Below are positions 26,358-34,589 of a stretch of 64,000 nt of DNA, one piece after another. The notes under the pieces are model-generated. The model searched no databases. It was not told where the DNA came from and saw nothing but the letters and a program-made list of their open reading frames with translations. The position numbers and the translations under genes are program-made. The stretch covers positions 248,001-312,000 of the forward strand of contig NZ_BMDG01000005.1 of NCBI RefSeq assembly GCF_014635665.1. Direction: 5' to 3'. The DNA comes from Isoptericola cucumis (GTDB lineage: Bacteria; Actinomycetota; Actinomycetes; Actinomycetales; Cellulomonadaceae). Position 1 is the first letter of the stretch, and the number at the start of each line of letters is the position of its first letter.

Positions 26358-26413
26358 CGCGCGACGGACCCGTCGGGGCACGGGCCGCGGTCCGGCCGGG
26401 CGGCCGTTCCGCC

Positions 26414-26419
26414 TAGACT
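26414..26419 (+). promoter_or_regulatory. Putative leaderless -10 box before lspA
   Basis: TAGACT lies 8 nt before the ATG of lspA and no Shine-Dalgarno is present. The same hexamer precedes dnaE, hisD and hisC. Confidence 0.55.
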
Positions 26420-26427
26420 GGCGCACG

Positions 26428-27144
26428 ATGTCGACCACGCCCGCCGGCCCCGTCCCGGCTCCTGAGCCCGCGTCGCACGACGGCGCCCCCGAGTCGCCCG
26501 AGCCCGCGCCGACGGCCGCGGCGGAAGCACCCCCGGAGCCCGACGCGGCGCCCGCGGTGTCCCCGGCCCGTCGCCGCCGGCTGGTGGCGTGGACGGTCGT
26601 GCTGGCCCTCGTCGTGCTGCTGGCCGACCAGGCGACGAAGTGGTGGGCCGAGTCGGCGCTCACGGTGGGCGGCGACCCCGTCCCGCTCGTCGGCGAGCTG
26701 CTGCAGCTGCGACTGATCTACAACCCCGGCGCGGCGCTGTCGATCCTCAGCGGCACCGGGATGACGTGGTTGCTGACGATCGTCGTCGTCGGCGTCGTGG
26801 TGGTCATCGTCCGCGCGATCGGCAGGATCGGCTCGCGCGGCTGGGCGCTCGCCCTGGGGCTCCTGCTGGGCGGGGCGCTGGGGAACCTGGGCGACCGTCT
26901 CTTCCGCGAGCCGGGGTTCGCGCAGGGCCACGTGGTGGACTTCATCGACTACGCCGGGTTCTTCGTGGGCAACGTCGCGGACATCGCGGTCGTCGTCGCC
27001 GCGGTCCTCATCGTCGTCCTGACGTTCCGCGGCATCGGCCTGGACGGCCAGCGCCACGTCGACGGGGACGCAGGGGCCCGCGGGAAGACCGACGGGGCCC
27101 CCACGGAGGACGACGCCGGGACCGGCGCGGACAGGACGAGCTGA
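26428..27144 (+). CDS. lspA: Lipoprotein signal peptidase (signal peptidase II)
   Basis: LspA cuts the signal peptide from diacylglyceryl-modified prolipoproteins. The 238 residues contain four transmembrane helices and both catalytic aspartates: Asp156 in GNLGDRLFR and Asp185 in GNVADIAVV; the conserved YNPGAALS is also present. A Pro/Ala/Glu-rich cytosolic tail of about 45 residues and an acidic C-terminal tail make it longer than the usual 160-170. The window encodes at least three lipoproteins that would need it. It runs into the rlu gene with 1 nt between. Confidence 0.95.
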   Translation: MSTTPAGPVPAPEPASHDGAPESPEPAPTAAAEAPPEPDAAPAVSPARRRRLVAWTVVLALVVLLADQATKWWAESALTVGGDPVPLVGELLQLRLIYNPGAALSILSGTGMTWLLTIVVVGVVVVIVRAIGRIGSRGWALALGLLLGGALGNLGDRLFREPGFAQGHVVDFIDYAGFFVGNVADIAVVVAAVLIVVLTFRGIGLDGQRHVDGDAGARGKTDGAPTEDDAGTGADRTS

Positions 27145-27145
27145 C

Positions 27146-28075
27146 GTGACGCTGCGGACGCTGCCCGTCCCGGACGGCCTGGCGGGCGAGCGGGTCGACG
27201 CCGCCCTGGCCAGGATGCTCGGGTTCTCGCGCACCCAGGCGGCGGAGCTGGCGGCTGCCGGGGCGGTCGCCCTCGACGGGCGCGTGGTCGGCAAGTCCGA
27301 CCGGGTCCCGGCGGGCGGCTGGCTCGAGGTGGACGTCCCCGAGCCCACGGCGGGGCCTGCGGTCGTCGCGGAGCCGGTGCCCGGCATGGGCATCGCCTAC
27401 GAGGACGACGACGTCGTGGTCGTGGACAAGCCCGTCGGCGTCGCGGCGCACCCCTCGCCGGGCTGGACGGGGCCGACCGTCGTCGGCGCGCTGGCCGCCG
27501 CGGGGTACCGGGTGGCCACCTCCGGGGCGGCCGAGCGCCAGGGCATCGTGCACCGACTCGACGTGGGGACGTCGGGGCTCATGGCGGTGGCCAAGAGCGA
27601 GGCGGCGTACACCGGCCTGAAGCGGGCCTTCAAGGAGCGCACGGTCGAGAAGGTGTACCACGCCCTTGCCCAGGGGCACCCCGAGCCGACGACCGGCACC
27701 ATCGACGCACCCATCGGGCGCCACCCGGGCGCCGACTACAAGTTCGCCGTCGTCGCGGACGGCAAGCACTCGATCACGCACTACGAGGTGCTGGAGATGC
27801 TGCCCGCCGCGTCCCTGGTGGAGGTGCACCTGGAGACCGGACGCACGCACCAGATCCGGGTCCACTTCACCGCCGTGCGGCACCCGCTGGTGGGCGACCT
27901 CACGTACGGCGCGGACCCGGTGCTGGCCTCCCGGGTGGGCCTCTCGCGGCAGTGGCTGCACGCGGTGCGGCTCGGGTTCACGCACCCGCTGACGGACCGG
28001 TGGGTCGAGGTGACCAGCGACTACCCGGAGGATCTCGCGCACGCCCTCGAGGTCGTCCGGGGCGCGTACGCGTAG
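27146..28075 (+). CDS. RluA family 23S rRNA pseudouridine synthase
   Basis: A 309-residue RluA-family enzyme that isomerises uridine in RNA, most likely RluD-like. An N-terminal S4 domain ([26 protein letters not shown]) is followed by the catalytic domain with [16 protein letters not shown], where Asp139 is the nucleophile, and the C-terminal [20 protein letters not shown] motif. The GTG start is one base past the lspA stop, a frequent pairing (lspA-rluD). The exact RNA target cannot be read from sequence. Confidence 0.93.
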   Translation: MTLRTLPVPDGLAGERVDAALARMLGFSRTQAAELAAAGAVALDGRVVGKSDRVPAGGWLEVDVPEPTAGPAVVAEPVPGMGIAYEDDDVVVVDKPVGVAAHPSPGWTGPTVVGALAAAGYRVATSGAAERQGIVHRLDVGTSGLMAVAKSEAAYTGLKRAFKERTVEKVYHALAQGHPEPTTGTIDAPIGRHPGADYKFAVVADGKHSITHYEVLEMLPAASLVEVHLETGRTHQIRVHFTAVRHPLVGDLTYGADPVLASRVGLSRQWLHAVRLGFTHPLTDRWVEVTSDYPEDLAHALEVVRGAYA

Positions 28076-28127
28076 GCGTGTGAGATCCCCCTCGGCGAGG
28101 CGGTCCGGAGTGTCGGTGGGGGCTGCC

Positions 28128-28133
28128 TAGACT
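28128..28133 (+). promoter_or_regulatory. Putative leaderless -10 box before dnaE
   Basis: TAGACT lies 6 nt before the ATG of dnaE. No ribosome binding site is seen in the 64-bp gap, so the mRNA probably starts at or next to the ATG. Confidence 0.55.
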
Positions 28134-28139
28134 CATCGC

Positions 28140-31100
28140 ATGCCGGCTGAGACTGACGACTTCGTTCACCTGCACGTGCACACCGAGTACTCGATGCTCG
28201 ACGGCGCGGCGCGGATGAACGACCTGTTCAGCGAGGTGCAACGGCTCGGCCAGAAGGCCATCGCGATCACCGACCACGGCTACCTGTTCGGGGCGTTCGA
28301 CTTCTGGAGCACGGCGAAGAAGTTCGGGATCAAGCCGATCATCGGCGTCGAGGCGTACGTCACGCCGGGCACCAGCCGCCACGACCGCACCAAGGTGCTG
28401 TGGGGCGAGCAGCACCAGCGCCGCGACGACGTCTCCGCCGGTGGCGCCTACACGCACATGACGCTGTGGGCGCGCGACAACGAGGGGATGCACAACCTCT
28501 TCCGCGCCTCGTCGCTCGCGTCCCTCGACGGCCAGATGGGCAAGTGGCCGCGCATGGACCGCGAGCTGCTGCAGACCTACGGCAAGGGCCTCATGGGCAC
28601 GTCGGGCTGCCCGTCGGGCGAGGTGCAGACCCGGCTGCGGCTCGGGCAGTGGGACGAGGCGGTGCGCGCGGCGGGCGAGCTGCAGGACATCCTCGGCAAG
28701 GAGAACTTCTTCGTCGAGCTCATGGACCACGGGATCGAGATCGAGTCCCGCACGAGCAAGGACCTGCTGCGGCTCGCCGAGCACGTCGGGGCGCCGCTCG
28801 TGGCCACCAACGACCTGCACTACACCAAGCAGGAGGACGCGCACTCCCACGAGGTGCTGCTCGCGGTGAACTCCGGGTCGACGCTCGACGAGCCGACCTA
28901 CGACCAGGGCGGCAGCCGGTTCGCGTTCAGCGGCGACAGCTTCTACGTCCGCTCGGGCGCCGAGATGCGCCGGCTCTTCGCCGAGATGCCGGAGGCCGTC
29001 GACAACTCGCTGCTCATCGCGGAGCGCTGCGACGTCTCGTTCGACACGAGCGCGAACTACATGCCGCGGTTCCCCGTGCCCGAGGGCGAGGACGAGGTCA
29101 GCTGGTTCGTCAAGGAGGTCGAGGCCGGGCTGCGCCGCCGCTACCCGGACGGCATCTCCGACGACGTGCGCAAGCAGGCGAACTACGAGGTCGAGGTCAT
29201 CATCCAGATGGGCTTCCCGGGGTACTTCCTCGTGGTGGCCGACTTCATCAACTGGGCCAAGGAGCAGGGCATCCGCGTCGGTCCGGGCCGCGGCTCCGCG
29301 GCGGGCTCGATGGTGTCCTACGTCATGGGCATCACGGAGCTCGACCCGCTCAAGCACGGCCTGATCTTCGAGCGCTTCCTCAACCCGGAGCGCGTCTCCA
29401 TGCCCGACGTCGACGTGGACTTCGACGAGCGCCGGCGCTCCGAGGTGATCCGGTACGTCACCGACAAGTACGGCGACGACCGGGTCGCGATGATCGTCAC
29501 CTACGGCTCCATCAAGGCCAAGCAGGCCCTCAAGGACGGCTCCCGCGTCCTGGGCTTCCCCTTTGCCATGGGGGAGAAGCTCACCAAGGCGATGCCGCCG
29601 GCCGTGATGGGCAAGGACATCCCGCTGTCCGGCATCTTCGACCCGAAGCACGAGCGGTACGCGGAGGCCGCCGAGTTCCGCGCGGTGCACGACGCCGACC
29701 CCGAGGCGCAGCGCGTCGTGGAGACCGCGCGCGGTATCGAGGGCCTCAAGCGGCAGTGGGGCGTGCACGCCGCCGGCGTCATCATGTCGAGCGACCCGCT
29801 GATCGACATCATCCCGATCATGCGCCGCCCGCAGGACGGTGCCGTCATCACGCAGTTCGACTACCCGACGTCCGAGGGCCTCGGCCTCATCAAGATGGAC
29901 TTCCTCGGGCTGCGCAACCTGACGATCCTCGACGACGCGCTCGAGAACATCGTGATGAACGGCAAGGAGCCCGTCGCGATCGAGACGGTGGAGCTCGACG
30001 ACAAGGCCACCTACGAGCTGTTGGCCCGCGGCGACACGCTCGGCGTCTTCCAGCTCGACGGCGGCGCGATGCGTTCGCTCCTGCGCCAGATGCGGCCCGA
30101 CAACTTCGAGGACGTCTCCGCTGTCATCGCCCTGTACCGGCCGGGCCCGATGGGCATGAACTCGCACATCAACTACGCGCTGCGCAAGAACGGGCAGCAG
30201 AAGATCGAGCCGATCCACCCCGAGCTCGCGGAGCCGCTGAGCGAGATCCTCGACGAGACCTACGGCCTCATCGTCTACCAGGAGCAGGTGCAGCGCGCCG
30301 CTCAGATCCTCGCGGGCTACTCCCTCGGCCAGGCCGACCTGCTGCGACGCGCGATGGGCAAGAAGAAGCCGGAGGTCCTCGCGAAGGAGTTCGTGAGCTT
30401 CGAGGCCGGCTGCAAGGAGCGCGGCTACTCCGACGCCGCCATCAAGGCCGTGTGGGACACCCTCGTCCCGTTCGCCGGGTACGCGTTCAACAAGGCGCAC
30501 TCCGCCGGGTACGGCGTCGTCTCCTACTGGACGGCGTACCTCAAGGCGAACTACCCGACCGAGTACATGGCCGGTCTCCTGCAGAGCGTGCGGGACGACA
30601 AGGACAAGATGGCGCTCTACCTGGGCGAGTGCCGTCGCATGCACATCACCGTGCTGCCGCCGGACGTCAACGACTCCGCGGCGAAGTTCACCGCGGTCGG
30701 CCACGACATCCGCTTCGGCCTCACCGCCGTGCGCAACGTCGGCGCGAACGTCGTCGACGCGATCATCGCGGCGCGCGAGGAGAAGGGGGCCTTCACCTCG
30801 TTCACCGACTTCCTCGACAAGGTGCCGGCCGTGGTGTGCAACAAGCGCACCATCGAGTCGCTCATCAAGGCCGGGGCGTTCGACTCCCTCGGCCACCCCC
30901 GCCGCGCCCTGCTGGTGGTGCACGAGCAGGCCGTCGACTCGGTCATCTCGGTGAAGCGCGAGGAGGCGAAGGGCCAGTTCGACCTCTTCGCCGACCTGGG
31001 GGCGACGGACGAGAAGATGAGCTTCAGCGTCGACGTGCCCGACCTGCCGGACTGGGACAAGAAGCAGCGGCTGGCCTTCGAGCGCGAGATGCTCGGGCTG

Positions 31101-31688
31101 TACGTGTCCGACCATCCGCTGTCGGGGCTCGAGCACGTCCTCGCGCGCGCGGCGGACACCTCGATCGCCACCCTCATGGCCGACGAGGGGCGCGCCGACG
31201 GCTCGCAGGTGACGGTCGCGGGCCTGCTGACCAGCGTCCAGCGCAAGATGAGCAAGAACGGCAACCCGTGGGCGGCGGTGACCGTCGAGGACCTCGAGGG
31301 TGCCGTGGAGGTCATGTTCTTCGGCGAGACGTACCTGGCCTACTCGACGATCCTCGCCGAGGACCAGGTGGTCACGCTGCGCGGTCGGGTGCGCCGCCGC
31401 GACGACCAGATGCAGCTGCAGGCGATGGAGGTCTCGCTGCCGGACACCTCCGCCGTGGCCGACGCGCCGGTGCAGGTGACGGTCCCGCACACACGCTGCG
31501 TGGAGCCCGTCATGGTGCGGCTGCGCGAGGTGCTCACCTCGCACCCGGGCTCGGCCGAGGTGCACGTGAACGTCTCCGAGCCCGGCAAGCGGACCGTCGT
31601 GCGGGCCGCGGACACGCTGCGCGTCGAGAAGTCGCCCGCCCTGTTCGGCGACCTCAAGGCGCTCCTCGGCCCGAGCTGCCTCTCGTGA
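28140..31688 (+). CDS. dnaE: DNA polymerase III subunit alpha
   Basis: This is the replicative polymerase subunit. The 1182 residues show the N-terminal PHP domain (HLHVHTEYSMLDGAARM), the C-family palm with GPGRGSAAGSMVSYVMGIT and catalytic aspartates in PDVDVDFDERRR (Asp423, Asp425), the conserved GVHAAGVIMSSDP and YQEQVQRAAQILAGYSLGQADLLRRAMGKKKPE, the helix-hairpin-helix region and a C-terminal OB fold (VTVAGLLTSVQRKMSKNG). The length matches actinobacterial DnaE1. The stop overlaps the NUDIX gene as GTGA. Confidence 0.98.
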   Translation: MPAETDDFVHLHVHTEYSMLDGAARMNDLFSEVQRLGQKAIAITDHGYLFGAFDFWSTAKKFGIKPIIGVEAYVTPGTSRHDRTKVLWGEQHQRRDDVSAGGAYTHMTLWARDNEGMHNLFRASSLASLDGQMGKWPRMDRELLQTYGKGLMGTSGCPSGEVQTRLRLGQWDEAVRAAGELQDILGKENFFVELMDHGIEIESRTSKDLLRLAEHVGAPLVATNDLHYTKQEDAHSHEVLLAVNSGSTLDEPTYDQGGSRFAFSGDSFYVRSGAEMRRLFAEMPEAVDNSLLIAERCDVSFDTSANYMPRFPVPEGEDEVSWFVKEVEAGLRRRYPDGISDDVRKQANYEVEVIIQMGFPGYFLVVADFINWAKEQGIRVGPGRGSAAGSMVSYVMGITELDPLKHGLIFERFLNPERVSMPDVDVDFDERRRSEVIRYVTDKYGDDRVAMIVTYGSIKAKQALKDGSRVLGFPFAMGEKLTKAMPPAVMGKDIPLSGIFDPKHERYAEAAEFRAVHDADPEAQRVVETARGIEGLKRQWGVHAAGVIMSSDPLIDIIPIMRRPQDGAVITQFDYPTSEGLGLIKMDFLGLRNLTILDDALENIVMNGKEPVAIETVELDDKATYELLARGDTLGVFQLDGGAMRSLLRQMRPDNFEDVSAVIALYRPGPMGMNSHINYALRKNGQQKIEPIHPELAEPLSEILDETYGLIVYQEQVQRAAQILAGYSLGQADLLRRAMGKKKPEVLAKEFVSFEAGCKERGYSDAAIKAVWDTLVPFAGYAFNKAHSAGYGVVSYWTAYLKANYPTEYMAGLLQSVRDDKDKMALYLGECRRMHITVLPPDVNDSAAKFTAVGHDIRFGLTAVRNVGANVVDAIIAAREEKGAFTSFTDFLDKVPAVVCNKRTIESLIKAGAFDSLGHPRRALLVVHEQAVDSVISVKREEAKGQFDLFADLGATDEKMSFSVDVPDLPDWDKKQRLAFEREMLGLYVSDHPLSGLEHVLARAADTSIATLMADEGRADGSQVTVAGLLTSVQRKMSKNGNPWAAVTVEDLEGAVEVMFFGETYLAYSTILAEDQVVTLRGRVRRRDDQMQLQAMEVSLPDTSAVADAPVQVTVPHTRCVEPVMVRLREVLTSHPGSAEVHVNVSEPGKRTVVRAADTLRVEKSPALFGDLKALLGPSCLS

Positions 31689-32212
31689 GCGCCGACGTCC
31701 CGCCGGCAGGGCAGGGCCGGGCCTCGTGGGACGACGGCTCGGCCGACCACCGCTTCCGGGTGGTGCCTGCCGCGTACGTCTACCTGCGGCGGGAGGGCCA
31801 GGTGCTGCTGCAGCTGCGCCAGCGCACGGGATACATGGACGGGTACTGGGCCGCCGCGGCGGCCGGTCACGTCGAGGCGGGGGAGTCCGTCACGGGGGCC
31901 GCGGTCCGCGAGGTCGCGGAGGAGCTCGGCGTCGAGGTCGACCCCGCCGACCTCGTGCCGGTGACGACGCTGCACCGCGGGCAGCCGGGCGGCCCGGCGC
32001 TCGAGCAGCGGGTCGACTTCTTCTTCACCACGACCCGCTGGACCGGCGAGCTGCAGATCCTCGAGCCCGAGAAGTCAGCCGATCTGCGGTGGTTCTCCTT
32101 CGTCGCGCTGCCCGAGCCGGTGGTGCCGCACGAGCTCGCCGTCCTGCGCGCCCTGCACGACGCGGGCCGGCATGGCACCCGCGTGCCGCCGGTCATGACC
32201 TTCGGGTTCTGA
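31685..32212 (+). CDS. NUDIX hydrolase
   Basis: A 175-residue protein with a complete NUDIX box, G-x5-E-x7-REVAEELGV, starting near residue 61. NUDIX enzymes hydrolyse nucleoside diphosphate derivatives; the substrate here is unknown. The fold region shows RVVPAAYVYLRREGQVLLQLRQRTG and a C-terminal PEPVVPHELAVL. The GTG start overlaps the dnaE stop (GTGA), so it is translated with dnaE. That pairing suggests nucleotide-pool cleaning, but this is inference. Confidence 0.88.
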   Translation: MSADVPPAGQGRASWDDGSADHRFRVVPAAYVYLRREGQVLLQLRQRTGYMDGYWAAAAAGHVEAGESVTGAAVREVAEELGVEVDPADLVPVTTLHRGQPGGPALEQRVDFFFTTTRWTGELQILEPEKSADLRWFSFVALPEPVVPHELAVLRALHDAGRHGTRVPPVMTFGF

Positions 32213-32294
32213 CCCTCATGCCCTGAGCGGGCTCCGGACCGCCTCGCGCCCCCGTCGGCGCCCGCGGCACGGCCTCGCCGGGGCTCGCACGGCG

Positions 32295-32300
32295 TAGGCT
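32295..32300 (+). promoter_or_regulatory. Putative leaderless -10 box before the PPOX-class gene
   Basis: TAGGCT lies 7 nt before the GTG start and there is no Shine-Dalgarno in the 95-bp gap. Confidence 0.45.
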
Positions 32301-32307
32301 CGCGGCC

Positions 32308-32712
32308 GTGATCCGACTCAACCCCGAGCAGCTGGTCTTCGTCACCGAGCGGCACCTGGCCACCCTGACCACCCTGCGTGCGGACGGCAGCCCGCACGTC
32401 GTGCCGGTGGCGTTCACCTGGGACGTCGACGAGGGCGTGGCACGGACCACCGCCCGGCGGACGTCGGTCAAGGTCGCGAACGCGCGCCGCACGGCCGCCG
32501 ACGGCTCGGCGCCCCGGGCGGCGGTGTGCCAGGTCGACGGCGGGCGGTGGATGACGCTCGAGGGCACCATCGAGGTCAGCGAGGACCCGCAGGAGATCGA
32601 CGACGCGGTGGCGCGGTACGGGAAGCGCTACCGGCAGCTCGAGCACGACCCCGACCGGGTGGTGCTGCGCCTGCGGGTCGACCGGGTCATGGCGTCGGCG
32701 TACATGGCGTGA
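32308..32712 (+). CDS. PPOX-class F420-dependent or flavin oxidoreductase
   Basis: The 134 residues fit the split beta-barrel PPOX fold: an N-terminal helix (LNPEQLVFVTERHLATLTTLRADGSPHVVPVAFTW segment), the R-x-SVKVANARR phosphate-binding stretch and VDGGRWMTLEGTIEVSEDP. Actinobacterial relatives often use coenzyme F420 or FMN. The cofactor and substrate cannot be fixed by reading. It stands alone and runs toward a convergent S4 gene. Confidence 0.8.
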   Translation: MIRLNPEQLVFVTERHLATLTTLRADGSPHVVPVAFTWDVDEGVARTTARRTSVKVANARRTAADGSAPRAAVCQVDGGRWMTLEGTIEVSEDPQEIDDAVARYGKRYRQLEHDPDRVVLRLRVDRVMASAYMA

Positions 32713-32746
32713 CCCGCCGCCTGATCCGGCTGCGTGGCCCGGCCGC

Positions 32747-32776
32747 CTGACCGGCCGTCTGACCGGCCGTCTGACC
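32747..32776 (+). repeat. 12-bp tandem repeat between convergent genes
   Basis: CTGACCGGCCGT occurs twice in tandem (32747-32758, 32759-32770), followed by a half unit CTGACC. The DNA lies between the ends of two convergent genes and codes for nothing obvious. Confidence 0.6.
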
Positions 32777-32813
32777 CGCTGGCGGGGCCTGTCGCCGACC
32801 GGCGAAGCGCCCG

Positions 32814-33041
32814 TCAGGCGACGACGGCCGCCTCGTCGCCGTCGGGCAGGGACACGGTGACGTGGTCGCCGCGCACGAGCTGGCGGCCGCGCCGGGTCTC
32901 GGTCTCGCCGTTCACCGCGACCTCGCCGTCGGCGACGAGGTCCCGGGCGTGGGTGCCCGACTCGGCCAGGCCGGCGAGCTTGAGGAACTGCCCCAGGCGG
33001 ATGATGTCGTCGCTGATGGGGACCTCGGTCGGGGAGCTCAT
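32814..33041 (-). CDS. Small S4 domain RNA-binding protein
   Basis: A 75-residue protein made almost entirely of an S4 domain: IRLGQFLKLAGLAESGTHARDLVADGEVAVNGE followed by RRGRQLVRGDHVTV. It resembles YbcJ/YaaA-type single-domain S4 proteins, which bind structured RNA with unknown biological role. The ATG at 33041 is preferred to upstream ATG (33050) and GTG (33056) codons because family members begin shortly before the S4 fold; no ribosome binding site helps the choice. Confidence 0.8.
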   Translation of the reverse strand: MSSPTEVPISDDIIRLGQFLKLAGLAESGTHARDLVADGEVAVNGETETRRGRQLVRGDHVTVSLPDGDEAAVVA

Positions 33042-33139
33042 GGGCACCATTGTCACCGACCGGTGGCGGTGCGCGCCCGTCCGTCGGGGAGCCCGCGTCC
33101 GGCAGCCGGAGCCCCGGACGTCGCCGCGGCGCGGCGGCC

Positions 33140-33145
33140 TAGACT
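33140..33145 (+). promoter_or_regulatory. Putative leaderless -10 box before hisD
   Basis: TAGACT lies 6 nt before the GTG of hisD, the same hexamer and spacing as at dnaE and hisC. Confidence 0.55.
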
Positions 33146-33151
33146 GGCGGG

Positions 33152-34477
33152 GTGATCCGACGCATCGACCTTCGCGGGCGCCAGCTGTCCCGCGCCGAGC
33201 TGCTCGGGGTGCTGCCGCGCCCCGAGGTCGGGGTGGACCAGGCCCTGAGCACCGTCACCCCGATCCTCGCCGACGTCCGCGCCCGGGGTGCCGCCGCGCT
33301 GCGCGACCTCGCGGAGCGCCTGGACGGCGTGCGCCCGGAGCATCTGCGCGTCCCCGCGGCCGCGCTCACCGAGGCGCTCGACGGGCTCGACCCCGCGGTC
33401 CGCGCCGGCCTGGAGGAGGCGATCCGCCGCGTCCGCACCGTGCACGCGGCGCAGGCCCCGGCCGGGCACTCGACCACGCTGGCCGAGGGTGCGGTGGTGC
33501 GCCAGCGGTGGATCCCGGTGCAGCGGGTGGGCCTGTACGTGCCCGGCGGCAGGGCCGTCTACCCGTCGTCGGTGATCATGAACGTCGTGGCGGCCCAGGA
33601 GGCCGGCGTGCCGGGCCTCGCCGTGGCGTCGCCCCCGCAGAAGGACTCCGGCGGCCTGCCGCACCCCACGATCCTCGCGGCCTGCGCGCTGCTGGGCGTG
33701 GACGAGGTGTACGGCGTGGGCGGCGCCCAGGCCGTGGCGATGTTCGCCTACGGCGCGCAGGGCTCCGAGCCGCAGGACGGGGCGGTGCTCTGCGAGCCGG
33801 TCGACGTCGTGACGGGTCCGGGGAACGTCTACGTGGCGGCCGCCAAGCGCCTGGTGCACGGCGTCGTCGGCATCGACGCGGAGGCCGGGCCCACCGAGAT
33901 CGCCGTGCTCGCCGACGACACCGCCGACCCCGGTCACGTGGCCCTCGACCTCATCAGCCAGGCGGAGCACGACCCGATGGCGGCCTCGGTGCTGGTGACC
34001 CCGTCGGTGGAGCTGGCGGGTGCCGTCGAGGCCCGGCTCAGCGACTTCGTGGGCTCGACCAAGCACTCCGAGCGTGTCAGCCAGGCCCTCGGCGGCCCGC
34101 AGTCCGCGGTGGTGCTCGTGGACGACCTCGACCACGGCCTCGCGGTGGTCGACGCGTACGGCGCGGAGCACCTGGAGATCCAGGCGCGGGGCGCGGCCGA
34201 GCTCGCCGAGCGGGTGCGGTCGGCCGGCGCGATCTTCGTGGGCCCCTGGGCGCCGGTGTCCCTGGGGGACTACATGGCGGGGTCCAACCACGTCCTGCCC
34301 ACCGGCGGGTCCGCGCACTTCTCGAGCGGGCTCGGCGTGCACGCCTTCCTGCGGTCCGTGCAGGTGGTGGAGTACACCCGCGACGCGCTCGAGGTCGTCG
34401 CCGACCGGATCGTCGCGGTGGCTCAGGACGAGGACCTTCCGGCGCACGGCGAGGCCGTGCGCGGCCGGTTCCGGTAG
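33152..34477 (+). CDS. hisD: Histidinol dehydrogenase
   Basis: HisD oxidises L-histidinol to L-histidine in two NAD-dependent steps, the end of histidine synthesis. The 441 residues show [62 protein letters not shown] with zinc and catalytic residues, and the C-terminal [20 protein letters not shown]. The gene is alone: hisC, hisB, hisH and hisA lie 14 kb further on, although actinobacteria often keep them together. Likely leaderless GTG start. Confidence 0.97.
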   Translation: MIRRIDLRGRQLSRAELLGVLPRPEVGVDQALSTVTPILADVRARGAAALRDLAERLDGVRPEHLRVPAAALTEALDGLDPAVRAGLEEAIRRVRTVHAAQAPAGHSTTLAEGAVVRQRWIPVQRVGLYVPGGRAVYPSSVIMNVVAAQEAGVPGLAVASPPQKDSGGLPHPTILAACALLGVDEVYGVGGAQAVAMFAYGAQGSEPQDGAVLCEPVDVVTGPGNVYVAAAKRLVHGVVGIDAEAGPTEIAVLADDTADPGHVALDLISQAEHDPMAASVLVTPSVELAGAVEARLSDFVGSTKHSERVSQALGGPQSAVVLVDDLDHGLAVVDAYGAEHLEIQARGAAELAERVRSAGAIFVGPWAPVSLGDYMAGSNHVLPTGGSAHFSSGLGVHAFLRSVQVVEYTRDALEVVADRIVAVAQDEDLPAHGEAVRGRFR

Positions 34478-34499
34478 GCGCGGCCGTCTCGACGACGGG

Positions 34500-34546
34500 T
34501 CTCGCCGAGTGCCATCGGCACGATAATAGTGTGCCAAGCGGCGAGA
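34500..34546. promoter_or_regulatory. Nested inverted repeats between hisD and the SNF2 helicase gene
   Basis: An outer inverted repeat, TCTCGCCG (34500-34507) and CGGCGAGA (34539-34546), encloses GTGCC-ATC-GGCAC (34509-34521) and a third GTGCC (34531-34535). The central GGCAC can pair with either GTGCC copy. The inner part holds the AT-rich GATAATAGT. It could be a terminator of hisD with alternative folding, or an operator. Function is unknown. Confidence 0.5.
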
Positions 34547-34589
34547 GGTCCGGGCGGGTGCTGTCCGTGGCCCGTGCGAGCATGGGCCC

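Noticed and set aside
27978-31565. A 1195-codon open frame on the minus strand opposite dnaE and the rlu gene
   Set aside because: It is the antisense shadow of dnaE. Its translation is full of His, Arg, Val and Leu in the pattern produced by GC-rich codons read backwards, and it has no domain or ribosome site.
32747-32776. The CTGACCGGCCGT repeat as a functional binding site
   Set aside because: Two and a half copies in a gap between convergent genes can arise by slippage, and there is no promoter nearby to regulate.
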